Source of the DNA: Streptomyces sp. Edi2 | GTDB lineage: Bacteria; Actinomycetota; Actinomycetes; Streptomycetales; Streptomycetaceae | Assembly (NCBI RefSeq): GCF_040253635.1 | Contig: NZ_JBEJGX010000003.1 | Location: 2,294,001-2,358,000 of the forward strand | Direction: 5' to 3' | DNA: 64,000 nucleotides | Notes under the pieces: generated by a model | Databases searched by the model: none | The model's input: the letters and a program-made list of their open reading frames with translations, nothing else | What the model was told of the DNA's origin: nothing | Program-made: the position numbers and the translations under genes | Shown: positions 63,840 through 64,000 of the stretch, one piece after another | Layout of the letters: every line of letters starts with the position of its first letter | Numbering within the stretch: position 1 is the stretch's first letter

Positions 63840-64000
63840 ATGAAGTTCACGTCGAAGGAACTGACCCCGTACCTGTCCGCACGCCACTTCTTCGGCTCCG
63901 AACAGCGCCGCCACCGCGAGCGCGCAAAACTGTCGCTGGTGCAGTTGGCGAACATCGTCAACTTCGGCAAGAGCACGCTGGCGCGCGTCGAAGCGGCAGA
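63840..64000 (+). CDS. XRE-family helix-turn-helix regulator, 3' end missing
   Basis: From ATG 63840 the frame runs off the end of the window: MKFTSKELTPYLSARHFFGS, then LSLVQLANIVNFGKSTLARV, a helix-turn-helix of the XRE type used by the WhiJ/BldB-associated regulator group. A TTG 30 bp upstream could be the true start. Only 53 residues are visible; the ligand domain is outside. Confidence 0.75.
   Translation, partial: MKFTSKELTPYLSARHFFGSEQRRHRERAKLSLVQLANIVNFGKSTLARVEAA

Overview
The window is chromosomal DNA from a Streptomyces: very high G+C with G/C-ending codons, many GTG and TTG starts, Streptomyces gene families throughout, and no rRNA or tRNA gene, CRISPR array or prophage. Gene order follows the S. 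coelicolor SCO2101-SCO2162 stretch as I remember it. Many of the genes also line up with the Mycobacterium tuberculosis Rv2172c-Rv2204c block (metF-like, Rv2175c, Ser/Thr kinase, DAHP synthase, acyltransferase, ArsA-like ATPase, SRPBCC, FadD15, PimB, NlpC/P60, trpD, ctaE-qcrCAB, ctaC, adoK, erpA-like). This is therefore mostly an old actinobacterial core region. The locus names are recalled, not looked up.

Layout. 1-5 kb: 3' end of a phytoene-desaturase-like flavoprotein, a Gln/Tyr-rich membrane protein, metF, thiE, an Rv2175c-like DNA-binding protein. 5-9 kb: a ferredoxin-reductase-like flavoprotein, then a TPP riboswitch driving thiO-thiS-thiG. 9-16 kb: a 700-bp repeat island, a PASTA kinase, endonuclease IV, a sulfite-oxidase-like protein, bacterioferritin, and an iron-box-controlled ferredoxin (bfd). 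14.5-20 kb: aromatic amino acid genes (class II DAHP synthase; a Trp attenuator and fused trpEG), a D-2-hydroxyacid dehydrogenase and phosphofructokinase. 20-35 kb: the macRS two-component pair, an acyltransferase, a lipase-like hydrolase, glucokinase with its partner gene, an ArsA-like ATPase with an SRPBCC protein, acyl-CoA synthetase, PimB-like and GT87 mannosyltransferases. 35-44 kb: a lipoprotein metallopeptidase-like protein, two NlpC/P60 wall hydrolases, a NYN-domain protein, rhomboid, a stand-alone AsnC ligand domain, and a second repeat island. 43-55 kb: a SAM-IV-controlled class V aminotransferase, trpD, and the bc1-aa3 respiratory locus (ctaE-qcrCAB and ctaCDF) with an L,D-transpeptidase between its halves. 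55-64 kb: a desulfurase-TusA gene with an apparent frameshift, an adenosine-kinase-like PfkB protein, an erpA-like Fe-S carrier, nadA, a half copy of the repeat, small secreted or cysteine-rich proteins, and the start of an XRE regulator.

The most unusual signal is a family of intergenic elements at 9.15-9.83, 42.37-43.05 and 62.44-62.67 kb. Five copies of a hairpin share an invariant 13-nt loop (TGCTTCGCTTTAC), while the 18-bp stems differ in sequence but keep pairing. Two loci carry the hairpins as an inverted pair about 260 bp apart, like an enlarged REPIN. The known-type RNA controls are also rich here: TPP riboswitch, tryptophan attenuator, SAM-IV riboswitch, an iron box, and what looks like an internally deleted c-di-AMP (ydaO-type) riboswitch.
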